Shown here piece by piece: positions 30,648 to 38,888 of a stretch of 40,396 bases of DNA. The notes under the pieces are model-generated. The model saw only the letters and a list, made by a program, of their open reading frames with translations, searched no databases and had not been told where the DNA came from. A program made the position numbers and the translations under genes. How positions within the stretch are numbered: position 1 is the first letter of the stretch; each line of letters begins with the position of its first letter. This stretch comes from UBA3305 sp002373555 (GTDB lineage: Bacteria; Bacillota; Clostridia; Lachnospirales; Lachnospiraceae). The stretch covers positions 1-40,396 of the forward strand of contig CAMOER010000022.1 in NCBI GenBank assembly GCA_946612455.1, given 5' to 3'.

Positions 30648-33600
30648 TTACAGCTTCTTTACACCCAGTTTTACAGGCTCCTCGTTGATCTTCCATTCCT
30701 TGACGTAGCCGTCCTCTTCACCGACGAACAGCGCTTCGCCGAGTACATCGTGCAGCAGTTCGTTCTCGTGCTTTTTCAGCACCTCGGTTGCCTGGGCAGA
30801 GCCCGTGAAATAGACATGGATATGATCCATGACCTCGAAGCCCGCTTCCTTGCGCATGGTCTGGATCTTGCTGGTCAGTTCTCTGATATAGCCTTCCTCT
30901 TTCAGTTCTTCGGTGAGGTTGGTATCCAGGACCACGGTCCAGTCTCCGCCGGTCTCCGTCACAAATCCTTCTGTCTGGGCGGTATCGATCAGCAGGTCTT
31001 CCTCTGCCAGGATCGCTCTGCTGCCGTCCGCAAATGTAAGTGTCAGACTGCCGGTCTCCTTCAGTTCCTTCATCGCCGCACTGCCGTCGATATTCGCGAG
31101 CAGCGTGCGGATCTCGCCGAGTTTCTTTCCGTATTTCGGTCCGAGCGTGCGCATCTGCGGCTTGAACGTGTAGGATGTGAATCCGTCCACATCGTCCGTA
31201 AATGTGATCTTCTTGACATTCAGCTCGTCCCTGATGATATCACCGTAGAAAGCGGACAGCTCTACGGGGGATTTCACAAACATCTGACCGATCGGCTGGC
31301 GGTTCTTGATGTTCACCGTATTTCTGCAGGCGCGGCCCATCGCGACGATCCTGAGAACGGCATCCATATCCTTCTCCAGTTCTTCATCGATCATGCTCTC
31401 ATCCGCTTCCGGATAGTCCGTCAGATGAATGCTCTCGGGCGCAGCCGGATCCAGTCCTCTGACCAGATTCTGGTACATATCCTCGGTCATGAAGGGCGTC
31501 AGCGGCGCAGCCAGCTTGGCCACGGTCACCAGAGTCGTGTACAGCGTCATATACGCATTCACCTTATCCTGCTCCATGCCGGCCGCCCAGAATCTCTCAC
31601 GGCTCCTGCGGACATACCAGTTGCTCATGTCGTCCACAAAATTCTGCAGGAATCTTGCCGCCTCGGGGATCTGATAATTCGCAAGCGCATTGTCCACATT
31701 TTTGATCAGCGTATTGAGCTTGCTGAGCATCCATCTGTCCATAGCAGGAAGAGATGCTTTGTCAAGCGCATGCTCCATGGGATTGAAATTGTCAATGTTC
31801 GCATAAAGCACGTAGAACGCATAGGTGTTCCACAGCGTGCCCATGAACTTTCTCTGTCCTTCCGTGACGGCTTTTCCGTGGAAACGGTTCGGCAGCCAGG
31901 GAGCGGAGTTGATATAGAAGTACCAGCGGATCGCGTCGGCGCCGTACTGGTTCAGGGCATCCATGGGATCCACGGCGTTGCCCTTCGATTTGCTCATCTT
32001 CTGTCCGTTCTCGTCCTGGACATGGCCGAGCACGATGACATTCTTATAAGGCGCCTGATTGAAGATCAGTGTGGAGATCGCAAGCAGCGAATAGAACCAG
32101 CCTCTCGTCTGGTCAACAGCTTCACTGATGAAGTCCGCCGGGAAGTTCTTCTTAAAGAGCTCTTCATTTTCAAAAGGATAGTGGTACTGCGCGAAAGGCA
32201 TGGAACCGGAATCGAACCAGCAGTCGATGACTTCCGGTACTCTGTGCATTTCCTTTCCGCAGTCCGGGCACTTGATGGTGACGCGGTCTACGAAAGGTCT
32301 GTGCAGCTCCAGATCGTCCGGGCAGTTGTCGGACATCGCTTTCAGCTCAGCCCTCGATCCGATCGCGTGACGCTTTCCGCACTCGCACTCCCAGACGTTC
32401 AGCGGGGTGCCCCAGTAACGGTCTCTGGAAATGCCCCAATCCTGGATATTCTCCAGCCAGTCGCCGAAGCGGCCCTTGCCGATGCTCTCGGGGATCCAGT
32501 TGATGGTATTGTTGTTCCGGATCAGATCCTCCTTCACTTCGGTCATCTTGATGAACCAGGATTCTCTTGCATAGTAAAGCAGGGGCGTGTCGCAGCGCCA
32601 GCAGTGCGGATAATCATGTTCGAATTTGGGTGCTGCAAACAGAAGTCCTCTCGCATCGAGATCCTTCAGGACTTCGGGGTCGGCCGATACGGCGCCCTCG
32701 GCGATCTCCGCCTGGGTGGGCTTGCAGCGCATGCCCGCGAAAGGCGTTCCTTCCACCAGACGGCCGGTGCTGTCAACGAGCTGTACGAACGGCGCATCAT
32801 ATTTTCTTCCGACTCTGGCATCATCTTCACCGAATGCGGGAGCAATGTGAACGATGCCGGTACCGTCGGTCATGGTTACATAGGTATCACAGTAGATAAA
32901 GAAGGCCTTCTTGTGCTGCTTTGCGGCAACATCAGCAGCAGCCTGGTAAAGCGGCTCGTATTCCCTGTACTCCAGATCCGTACCCTTCATGGTCTCCAGG
33001 ATCTCGTACGCGGGCTGTCCGTCCTTCGCAAGATCTCCCAGAACGGTATCCAGCAGTGCCTGCGCCAGATAATAGGTATAGCCGTCGGCCGCTTTGACCT
33101 TCACATAAGTATCATCCGGATTTACGCAGAGCGCGATATTGGAAGGCAGTGTCCAGGGCGTGGTCGTCCATGCGAGGAAGTAGGCATCCTCGTCAGCGCA
33201 TTTGAAACGCACGACAGCGGAGCGCTCCTTGACGGTCTTGTAGCCCTGCGCTACCTCGTGGGAAGAGAGCGGTGTGCCGCAGCGGGGGCAGTAAGGAACG
33301 ATCTTGAAGCCCTTATACAGCAGGCCTTTTTCCCAGATCTTCTTGAGTGCCCACCATTCGGATTCGATGAAATCATCATGGTAGGTGACATAGGGATCGT
33401 CCATGTCGGCCCAGAAACCGACTTTTCCGGAGAACTCCTCCCACATGCCTTTGTAGCGCCAGACGCTTTCCTTGCACTTCTGGATGAAGGGCTCCAGACC
33501 GTACTGTTCGATCTGATCCTTGCCGTCCAGTCCGAGTTCCTTCTCGACTTCGAGCTCCACGGGAAGTCCGTGCGTGTCCCAGCCGGCCTTACGGGGAACA

Positions 33601-33836
33601 TTGTATCCCTTCATGGTCCGGTAACGCGGGATCATATCCTTGATCACGCGGGTAAGGACATGGCCGATATGCGGCTTTCCGTTGGCCGTAGGCGGTCCGT
33701 CATAGAACATGTACTCCGGCCCGTCCTCGCGGCTCTCCATACTTTTCTTAAAGATGTCATTTTCTTTCCAGAAGTCCTCTACTGCTTTTTCTCGTTCGAC
33801 AAAATTCATGTCGGTGGGGACTTTTTTGTAAAGCAT
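30648..33836 (-). CDS. ileS: Isoleucyl-tRNA synthetase (type 2)
   Basis: IleS charges tRNA-Ile. The 1062-residue enzyme has the class Ia motifs PHIGHVLTRV (HIGH) and QKMSKSKGNAVD (KMSKS), the editing-domain AWTTTPWTLPSN and a Zn-like CPRCGTPL. The long C-terminal region and the opening YDGPPTANGKPHIGH with GWDTHGLPVELEVEKELG place it in the eukaryote-like type 2 group, which is known to be naturally insensitive to mupirocin. The ATG follows AGGAGG at 8 nt. A T-box leader with Ile specifier lies upstream. Confidence 0.97.
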   Translation of the reverse strand: MLYKKVPTDMNFVEREKAVEDFWKENDIFKKSMESREDGPEYMFYDGPPTANGKPHIGHVLTRVIKDMIPRYRTMKGYNVPRKAGWDTHGLPVELEVEKELGLDGKDQIEQYGLEPFIQKCKESVWRYKGMWEEFSGKVGFWADMDDPYVTYHDDFIESEWWALKKIWEKGLLYKGFKIVPYCPRCGTPLSSHEVAQGYKTVKERSAVVRFKCADEDAYFLAWTTTPWTLPSNIALCVNPDDTYVKVKAADGYTYYLAQALLDTVLGDLAKDGQPAYEILETMKGTDLEYREYEPLYQAAADVAAKQHKKAFFIYCDTYVTMTDGTGIVHIAPAFGEDDARVGRKYDAPFVQLVDSTGRLVEGTPFAGMRCKPTQAEIAEGAVSADPEVLKDLDARGLLFAAPKFEHDYPHCWRCDTPLLYYARESWFIKMTEVKEDLIRNNNTINWIPESIGKGRFGDWLENIQDWGISRDRYWGTPLNVWECECGKRHAIGSRAELKAMSDNCPDDLELHRPFVDRVTIKCPDCGKEMHRVPEVIDCWFDSGSMPFAQYHYPFENEELFKKNFPADFISEAVDQTRGWFYSLLAISTLIFNQAPYKNVIVLGHVQDENGQKMSKSKGNAVDPMDALNQYGADAIRWYFYINSAPWLPNRFHGKAVTEGQRKFMGTLWNTYAFYVLYANIDNFNPMEHALDKASLPAMDRWMLSKLNTLIKNVDNALANYQIPEAARFLQNFVDDMSNWYVRRSRERFWAAGMEQDKVNAYMTLYTTLVTVAKLAAPLTPFMTEDMYQNLVRGLDPAAPESIHLTDYPEADESMIDEELEKDMDAVLRIVAMGRACRNTVNIKNRQPIGQMFVKSPVELSAFYGDIIRDELNVKKITFTDDVDGFTSYTFKPQMRTLGPKYGKKLGEIRTLLANIDGSAAMKELKETGSLTLTFADGSRAILAEEDLLIDTAQTEGFVTETGGDWTVVLDTNLTEELKEEGYIRELTSKIQTMRKEAGFEVMDHIHVYFTGSAQATEVLKKHENELLHDVLGEALFVGEEDGYVKEWKINEEPVKLGVKKL

Positions 33837-33851
33837 AGTCTTAACCTCCTG

Positions 33852-33875
33852 TCCGCAGCTTTTTTATCCTGCGGA
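33852..33875 (-). other. Extra hairpin between T-box terminator and ileS ribosome binding site
   Basis: The stem TCCGCAG/CTGCGGA (7 bp, A-rich loop) is immediately upstream of the AGGAGG of ileS (plus-strand 33845-33850). It lies after the T-box terminator and has no T run after it. It may protect the mRNA 5' end or tune translation. Confidence 0.5.
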
Positions 33876-33882
33876 TTCCTTT

Positions 33883-33922
33883 TGAAAACAATAAACCCTC
33901 CGTCCAAACAAGGACGAAGGGT
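33883..33922 (-). terminator. T-box-controlled terminator of ileS
   Basis: An 11-bp stem (ACCCTTCGTCC with GGACGGAGGGT, one G-T pair), a 6-nt loop and a U-rich run on the minus strand form the default off-state hairpin of the T-box leader. Confidence 0.85.
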
Positions 33923-34161
33923 ATTACCATCCGCAACCACCTGGTTTTCCTGTATACTGCCGCCTGTCTGATACAGGCCGGTCTATATACGCCCCGGATA
34001 ACGGCGGGTCCGTCTGAGCCTACAAGAATAACTGCATTATTAATTCGGTCAGAAACTCCGGAGTGATCTTCCGCCATCCGCTTCTGCTGCCCGCCTCTCA
34101 TCAACTGCGGACTCGCTGTAAGCTTTCCGGATACGTACTGTCTCCATCACGGTCTTTATTC
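33883..34161 (-). promoter_or_regulatory. T-box riboswitch leader with isoleucine specifier (ATC)
   Basis: The minus-strand leader of ileS has a T-box layout. From the 5' end there is GGAGACAGTACG, then ACAGCGAGTCCGC and GATGAGAGGCGGG (stem I distal parts), then GGCGGAAG-ATC-ACTCCGGAG with the specifier ATC at 34067-34065 (Ile codon). A T-box-like AGGTGGTTGCGG (33943-33931) follows. The terminator is a stem ACCCTTCGTCC / GGACGGAGGGT (33922-33895) plus TTTATTGTTTTC. UGGU can pair with the ACCA end of uncharged tRNA-Ile. The antiterminator bulge is diverged (UGGUUGC, usually UGGNACC). Confidence 0.88.
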
Positions 34162-34167
34162 CGCAAC

Positions 34168-34196
34168 ATTATAAAGGATGAAGCGGGTGCTGTCAA
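34168..34196 (-). promoter_or_regulatory. Consensus sigma-A promoter for the ileS leader
   Basis: On the minus strand there is TTGACA (34196-34191), exactly 17 bp of spacer and TATAAT (34173-34168), a perfect consensus. The predicted start is near 34161, so the leader is about 325 nt. Confidence 0.93.
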
Positions 34197-34251
34197 GTTT
34201 TAATCCTCCGCAGGGCTTTTTCGCAGGCATTTTCCGTCACGCAAAAACCGA

Positions 34252-34279
34252 TTGCGCCCCGCTTTCCCTATGGTATAAT
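34252..34279 (+). promoter_or_regulatory. Promoter for the M42 peptidase gene
   Basis: TTGCGC (34252-34257), a 16-bp spacer and TATAAT (34274-34279) preceded by TGG (extended -10). It is about 40 nt upstream of the predicted start codon. Confidence 0.7.
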
Positions 34280-34319
34280 GGCCGTTGGAAAGCAGCAGGC
34301 TTTCCGGAAAGGCTGTGAT

Positions 34320-35342
34320 TTGAAAATGGATCTTGCATTGCTCAAAGAACTGACACAGGCCTGGGGCGTTTCCGGGCGGGAGAAGAATGTGCGTGCGGTC
34401 ATCCGCCGCGAGATCGCCGATTATGCAGATGAAATATCGACTGATGCGCTCGGAAATCTTCTCTGCCTGAAGCGCGGGACGGATCATCCGGACAAGAAAG
34501 TGATCATGCTCTCCGCCCATATGGACGAGATCGGCTGCCAGGTCACAAAAATCGAACCGGACGGACGCATCCGGCTCTGCCGCGTCGGCTGGGTCTGGAC
34601 CGCTTCCATGTATAATGACAAGGTGATCTTTGCGAACGGCACGATCGGCGTGGTCGGCTGTGAAGGCGATATCGAAGAAGCCAAAAATGATGTGACGAAG
34701 CTGTATGTCGATATCGGGTGCACCACCCGCGAAGATGCGGAAAACTATGTAAAGATCGGGGATTACTGCGGCTTTGTCGGCCATTGGCATGAAATGGCGA
34801 ACGGCAGGATCAGCGCAAAGACCTTTGATGACAGGGTCGGCTGCTTCATGCTGATCGAGGCGCTGAAAACGAATCAGGGAGATCTTCCGAATGATGTCTG
34901 GTATGTCTTCTCCGTACAGGAGGAAGTGGGCTGCCGCGGCGCCGCGGTCGCTGCTGAGCGCATCCGGCCGGATATCGGCATCAGCGTGGATGTGTCGCCG
35001 GATCATTTCTATCCGTGCGATCTTGCGGGAAGCAACGCCGTCGGCGAAGGCGTGGGAATCACTTTCGGCAATCCTTCGGCGATGGTGGATGAATATCTGC
35101 TTTCGGAAATGGTCGTGTGCTGCGAGGAAAACGGCATCCGCTATCAGCGGGATGTCATGGACCGCGGCGGCACCGATGCATCTTCCATCAATCTGGCGTA
35201 TTACGGCACCCGGGTCGCCGGCATTTCCATCATCGACAGATTTGCCCACACCCAGAGTTCCGTGATCGCAAAGGAGGATGTGAAAGAAGGGATCCGGCTG
35301 ATCAACGCCTATACCCGCCGGATCTTCCGGTTCGAAGAGTAA
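34320..35342 (+). CDS. M42-family metallopeptidase (glutamyl/leucyl aminopeptidase-like)
   Basis: This 340-residue di-metal aminopeptidase has all M42 ligands: SAHMDEIG (His), KTFDDRVG (bridging Asp), VFSVQEEVGCRGA (Glu pair), DVSPDH (Asp) and DRFAHTQSS (His). These are cytosolic peptidases that form tetrahedral 12-mers and trim peptides, or in some lineages act as cellulase-associated proteins. The TTG at 34320 has GAAAGG 7 nt upstream; the ATG at 34326 is the alternative. Its TAA stop is the first three bases of repeat copy F. It is monocistronic with its own promoter, divergent from ileS. Confidence 0.92.
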   Translation: MKMDLALLKELTQAWGVSGREKNVRAVIRREIADYADEISTDALGNLLCLKRGTDHPDKKVIMLSAHMDEIGCQVTKIEPDGRIRLCRVGWVWTASMYNDKVIFANGTIGVVGCEGDIEEAKNDVTKLYVDIGCTTREDAENYVKIGDYCGFVGHWHEMANGRISAKTFDDRVGCFMLIEALKTNQGDLPNDVWYVFSVQEEVGCRGAAVAAERIRPDIGISVDVSPDHFYPCDLAGSNAVGEGVGITFGNPSAMVDEYLLSEMVVCCEENGIRYQRDVMDRGGTDASSINLAYYGTRVAGISIIDRFAHTQSSVIAKEDVKEGIRLINAYTRRIFRFEE

Positions 35343-35368
35343 CCCATGGGGACAGGCACCGTGGGTTA
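35340..35368. repeat. 29-nt TAACCC/GGGTTA repeat, copy F, shared stop codons of two convergent genes
   Basis: The unit starts with TAA (35340-35342), the M42 peptidase stop, and ends with TTA (35366-35368), the minus-strand TAA stop of the ferredoxin gene. In between is CCCATGGGGACAGG, then CACCGTGGG. Ends form a 7-bp TAACCCA/TGGGTTA stem. Confidence 0.92.
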
Positions 35369-35632
35369 TTTCACCGGGACGAATTTCGCCCGGTTCATCA
35401 GCGGATGCTGCAGTCTGACCGCGCCGGGGCGCGGACATTCCATCACGCAGGATCCGCAGTACCAGCATTCCCCCGGATACAGCACCACAGGGTGTTTTCC
35501 GGGTTCCGGGGCCGGGATCATGATATCGGCCTGACATACATTCATGCATCTGTTGCAGCCGATGCACAGTTCTTCATCAAACAGCAGAGGTTCCGCACTG
35601 CACGGCACCTCTGCCGCAGTCCATTTCTTCAT
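35366..35632 (-). CDS. 2[4Fe-4S] ferredoxin partner of the FAD oxidoreductase
   Basis: This 88-residue protein has two classical clusters: Cys23-x2-Cys26-x2-Cys29-x3-Cys33 and Cys56-x2-Cys59-x2-Cys62-x3-Cys66. The second has Cys-Pro (ECPRPGAV). The spacing between clusters is longer than in simple clostridial ferredoxins and recalls the AprB-type iron-sulfur subunit. Its start overlaps the stop of the FAD protein (ATGA), so the two are made together and probably form a complex. The stop codon is inside repeat copy F. Confidence 0.9.
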   Translation of the reverse strand: MKKWTAAEVPCSAEPLLFDEELCIGCNRCMNVCQADIMIPAPEPGKHPVVLYPGECWYCGSCVMECPRPGAVRLQHPLMNRAKFVPVK

Positions 35633-37563
35633 CTTTTTCCGCCTCTTATATAATCCAGGTTGCGCTTCTCGTACTCTTCCTCAAGATCTCCGTAATACCC
35701 GAACGGAACATCGCCGCGGATCACGTTTCCGTTCTCCTGACGGATCGTGATGAAATGCGCATCTTCCGGCGGATCCATCTCCGGATAATCCGTACGTTCG
35801 AAATACAATGCTTTTGCGCCGGACTTCCGCATCCGGCAGGCTTCCATGATGATCCTGCTGACAGTCAGAATATCCAGCACTTCATGCGTCCGGGTCAGAT
35901 CGTGCGGATTGCTGCAGGAAAGCGCGGGAACGATCTCCTTTTCATAGCTTTCCAGAAGCGAAAGGCCCTCCGCAAGCAGTTCTTCGTTCCGGATGCCGCC
36001 GCAGTAATTGCGCATTGCCTTTGCGATGGCCATATTCAGTTCTTTCCAGTGCACGCCGTGTTCCCGCTGTAAAGGCGCATAGATCCGTTCCTTTTCCGCA
36101 CGGATCTGCTCCTCTTCCGGTGCCGTCAGCGTGGTTTCCTTCGCTGCCGCCGCGGCCTTTCTTCCGGCATAATAGCCTGTTGCCGCCGCAAAACCGGCGC
36201 AGTCCGAAGCGAAAAGCTGGTCTCCTGCGGCATACAGTCCGTCGATATTCGTTTTCAGATCCCAGTCATGGAAAATGCCGCCGGGCGCGCCGAAGAGCTG
36301 GCGTTCCTGTTCCAGGAAGGAAGCCGATTTCCAGCCGGTGCCGTAGCTCTGCAGCATATGCTTTTCCGGATCAAAGCCTCTTTCGGTATAATTCTGCAGG
36401 ACCGGCACCCGGGTCTTGCCTTCCTCCCCGACCATCATGCCCCAGATCACCTTTCGTTCCATTTCCGGCATGCGGGAAAGATCCGCATAGAAGGGCGTTT
36501 TATAGCCGCGCCTGATGAGTTCGTCAAAAGGCATGGTCTCGGGTCCGCGGTAGGCATATTTCGCCTCGTCGATCACGCCGCCTTTTAAGAAGAATTTCTG
36601 ACCGGGCGCCGGAAGATACCGTTCCTTCACGGTCTGAAGGATCCTGCCGTCCCGGTCGACATACGGGATCTCAATGCCTCTGGCATCTACCATCGTTGCG
36701 GCATACCAGGTATTGTGATTGTTTCCGGCGCTGTACGGCGGATAGCTCCGGCCGGCGGCTGAAAACTCACCGGGAACGGATTTTTCCATCATCGTGAATT
36801 CCACGCCGGCCCGCCAGCCCATCGCGTGTCCGCTGCCGATACTCTGCGGCGGCCGGAATTCACAGAGTCCGGGGAGATCCGCGTCAAACAGCCAGATCCT
36901 CGCCGGCCTCGACATCGCAAGGATCGTTTCCCTGGCGGAGACGATCAGCATCTTCCCGGTGCGGACATTCATGCCCATCGCGCCGGTATTCGTTTTCCGG
37001 CCGTCAATGACAGCCGTCAGAAGTCCCGTGGCTTCCGTATAGTCATACACCCGTACGCCGAGCCGCGAGAGTTCTTTTCGGAGCGCCGGCTTGAACGTCG
37101 TCCCCCAGACCCGCAGGGTATACCGGTTCTGATAATCATAAGCGTACATCAGCTTCGTTTCATCATCCCGGAAATCCGCGCCGGCAAATTCGTCTTCCGT
37201 ATCCCGGATCTTCCCGCCGAAGCTTTCCATGTCCAGCAGCCGGTCCCAGCCTTCCCGGCAGCAGATATACTGTGCGATGCCGTTGCTGTAATTTCCCTGC
37301 TCATCGATGAACGCTTCCGCGATCTCCTTCGGCGTCACCTTCGATCCCGGATTCGTGCAGGCTGTCTCCCAGTGATCAAAGCCGCTGCCGGCCGAACCGC
37401 TGCGGACCGTCGCGCCCTTTTCCATCAGAACGACAGAGCAGCCGTGCCTTGCCGCGGCGATGGCAGCATAGCATCCGGCCATGCCCCCGCCGAGCACGAG
37501 CACATCACATGTGATCCGCTCTTCCGTCCCTGTTTCATTTTTGTAAGGCCATGCATATTCCAT
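35629..37563 (-). CDS. FAD-dependent oxidoreductase (fumarate reductase/AprA-like flavoprotein)
   Basis: This 644-residue flavoprotein has a dinucleotide-binding N-terminus VLVLGGGMAGCYAAIAAARHG and MEKGATVRSGSAGSG. It has a second FAD segment near residues 440-475 (DGLYAAGDQLFASDCAGFAA) and a C-terminal helical domain with REHGVHWKELN, NPHDLTRTHEVLDI and ARTDYPEMD-like FERTDYPEMDPPE. The fold order is that of fumarate reductase/succinate dehydrogenase flavoproteins, and pairing with a translationally coupled ferredoxin resembles AprAB. I do not see the canonical fumarate reductase active-site sequence, so the acceptor is unknown. The ribosome binding site is weak (GGAG 12 nt upstream). MFS and MATE genes are just upstream on the same strand. 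Confidence 0.85.
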   Translation of the reverse strand: MEYAWPYKNETGTEERITCDVLVLGGGMAGCYAAIAAARHGCSVVLMEKGATVRSGSAGSGFDHWETACTNPGSKVTPKEIAEAFIDEQGNYSNGIAQYICCREGWDRLLDMESFGGKIRDTEDEFAGADFRDDETKLMYAYDYQNRYTLRVWGTTFKPALRKELSRLGVRVYDYTEATGLLTAVIDGRKTNTGAMGMNVRTGKMLIVSARETILAMSRPARIWLFDADLPGLCEFRPPQSIGSGHAMGWRAGVEFTMMEKSVPGEFSAAGRSYPPYSAGNNHNTWYAATMVDARGIEIPYVDRDGRILQTVKERYLPAPGQKFFLKGGVIDEAKYAYRGPETMPFDELIRRGYKTPFYADLSRMPEMERKVIWGMMVGEEGKTRVPVLQNYTERGFDPEKHMLQSYGTGWKSASFLEQERQLFGAPGGIFHDWDLKTNIDGLYAAGDQLFASDCAGFAAATGYYAGRKAAAAAKETTLTAPEEEQIRAEKERIYAPLQREHGVHWKELNMAIAKAMRNYCGGIRNEELLAEGLSLLESYEKEIVPALSCSNPHDLTRTHEVLDILTVSRIIMEACRMRKSGAKALYFERTDYPEMDPPEDAHFITIRQENGNVIRGDVPFGYYGDLEEEYEKRNLDYIRGGKR

Positions 37564-37586
37564 ATCTTTTTAACACTCCGTCAGTT

Positions 37587-38816
37587 TCAGTTCAGATACA
37601 GCTTCGGATACACTTTTCTGTCCATTCGGATCAGCACTATGGCTGCAGCGAGCGACAGCGCGCCGATAATATACACGCCGCTCCATGCAGCGAAGGAACC
37701 GGCTCTGTCAAACACCTGTCCGATCACCAGCTGGGACGCACCGGAGAACACGGTCTGTGCGACGGAATTGATCCCGTACACCCTGCCTCTGTGGCCGGCC
37801 GGCACTCTTCTCGTCAGGAACGGATTGTCCGCCAGCACGGAGAAGACCTCCCCAAGCGTAAAGACCAGCATCGAAATATAATACGCCGGGACAAAGCCCT
37901 TGCAGCCCAGGAAGATCCCCAGCCCCGCCAGGATCAGCACGATCCCGGTAAACGTCTTGACCGGTTCCTTCATTCCCTTTGCGAGTTTTGTCACGAGCGG
38001 CGTGAACAGAACGACGCCGATGCAGTTCATGCTGAAGACCGATCCGTAGATCACGGATCCGTTCGCGCCGTGGATCTGCGACATCTCCAGCGGCATCAGG
38101 TAATTGGTATGCACATAAACGCCGAAATACAGTCCCATGGTCAGGATAAAGAGCATGACCGCAGGATTTTCCTTCATGATAGTAAAGATGCTCTCATTTC
38201 CGCGGTCGACCTGATAGGATGCTTCCTCGCTCTCCTCTCTGACCGGCACGATCTTCCCGATCAGGAAGAAAATCAGCGCCGTGGAGCAGCCGATTGAAAG
38301 ACCGCTGATCAGATAACAGAGCGGCAGATGGTTCTCCAGCAGGATGCCGGCGATGGTCGGCGACAGCACGAAGCCGAGGTTGCCGCCCAGATAAGACAGG
38401 GAATAGGCCCGCTCCCGGTCTTTCGTTTCCGTCAGATCCGCGATCAATGCGCTGTAGGAGGGCTGCTCCATCGTCTGACAGAAGGCCGCGGTGAACATCA
38501 GCACGACGGAGATCATGCTGAGCGGGATCAGCGCGCAGATGATATAGGCCGTTACCGACACAATATCGCACCGGACGATATTCATCTTCTTCTCATATTG
38601 ATCCGCGATCCGGCCGCCCAGGATGTTCGCCGGAAACATGCAGACGGTGCCGAGTGCCATCAGGATCCCGATGATCCCGGCGTTCAGGCCCATTTTTCTG
38701 CTGAGGATCAGGGTGAGCATAGGCCAGATCATCGCGCCCATGCTGGTCACGATGCGCCCGAAGAAAAGGACGTAATTCTCTCTTCTGAGATTTTTATATT
38801 GTGCAAAGATATTCAT
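37587..38816 (-). CDS. MFS transporter
   Basis: This 409-residue protein has 12 predicted membrane helices. MFS signatures are NILGGRIADQYEKK between helices 2 and 3 and the matching second-half region FTPLVTKLAKGMKE. SLSYLGGNLGFVLSPTIAGIL in helix 5 is typical of drug/solute exporters of the MdtH-like group. GGAGA lies 7 nt before the ATG. It follows the MATE gene by 72 nt and precedes the FAD oxidoreductase by 23 nt. It could import the oxidoreductase's substrate or export its product (inference). Confidence 0.9.
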   Translation of the reverse strand: MNIFAQYKNLRRENYVLFFGRIVTSMGAMIWPMLTLILSRKMGLNAGIIGILMALGTVCMFPANILGGRIADQYEKKMNIVRCDIVSVTAYIICALIPLSMISVVLMFTAAFCQTMEQPSYSALIADLTETKDRERAYSLSYLGGNLGFVLSPTIAGILLENHLPLCYLISGLSIGCSTALIFFLIGKIVPVREESEEASYQVDRGNESIFTIMKENPAVMLFILTMGLYFGVYVHTNYLMPLEMSQIHGANGSVIYGSVFSMNCIGVVLFTPLVTKLAKGMKEPVKTFTGIVLILAGLGIFLGCKGFVPAYYISMLVFTLGEVFSVLADNPFLTRRVPAGHRGRVYGINSVAQTVFSGASQLVIGQVFDRAGSFAAWSGVYIIGALSLAAAIVLIRMDRKVYPKLYLN

Positions 38817-38888
38817 GATGCTGTCTCCGGTCCCGCATGGAGAGTACAGATTGTCATTCTGAAGGTTTCCGTGATGTTTTCCGGCTGT

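Noticed and set aside
30750..33971. Very long open reading frame on the plus strand opposite ileS (over 1000 codons)
   Set aside because: It mirrors the GC-rich codon pattern of ileS, has no recognisable domain, is rich in His/Arg/Gln as expected of a shadow frame, and runs through the T-box leader.
38852..38865. TGTCATTCTGAAGG resembling the end of the tatD-type insertion repeat
   Set aside because: Only about 14 nt match, with mismatches, no palindromic partner and no direct repeats; it may be chance.
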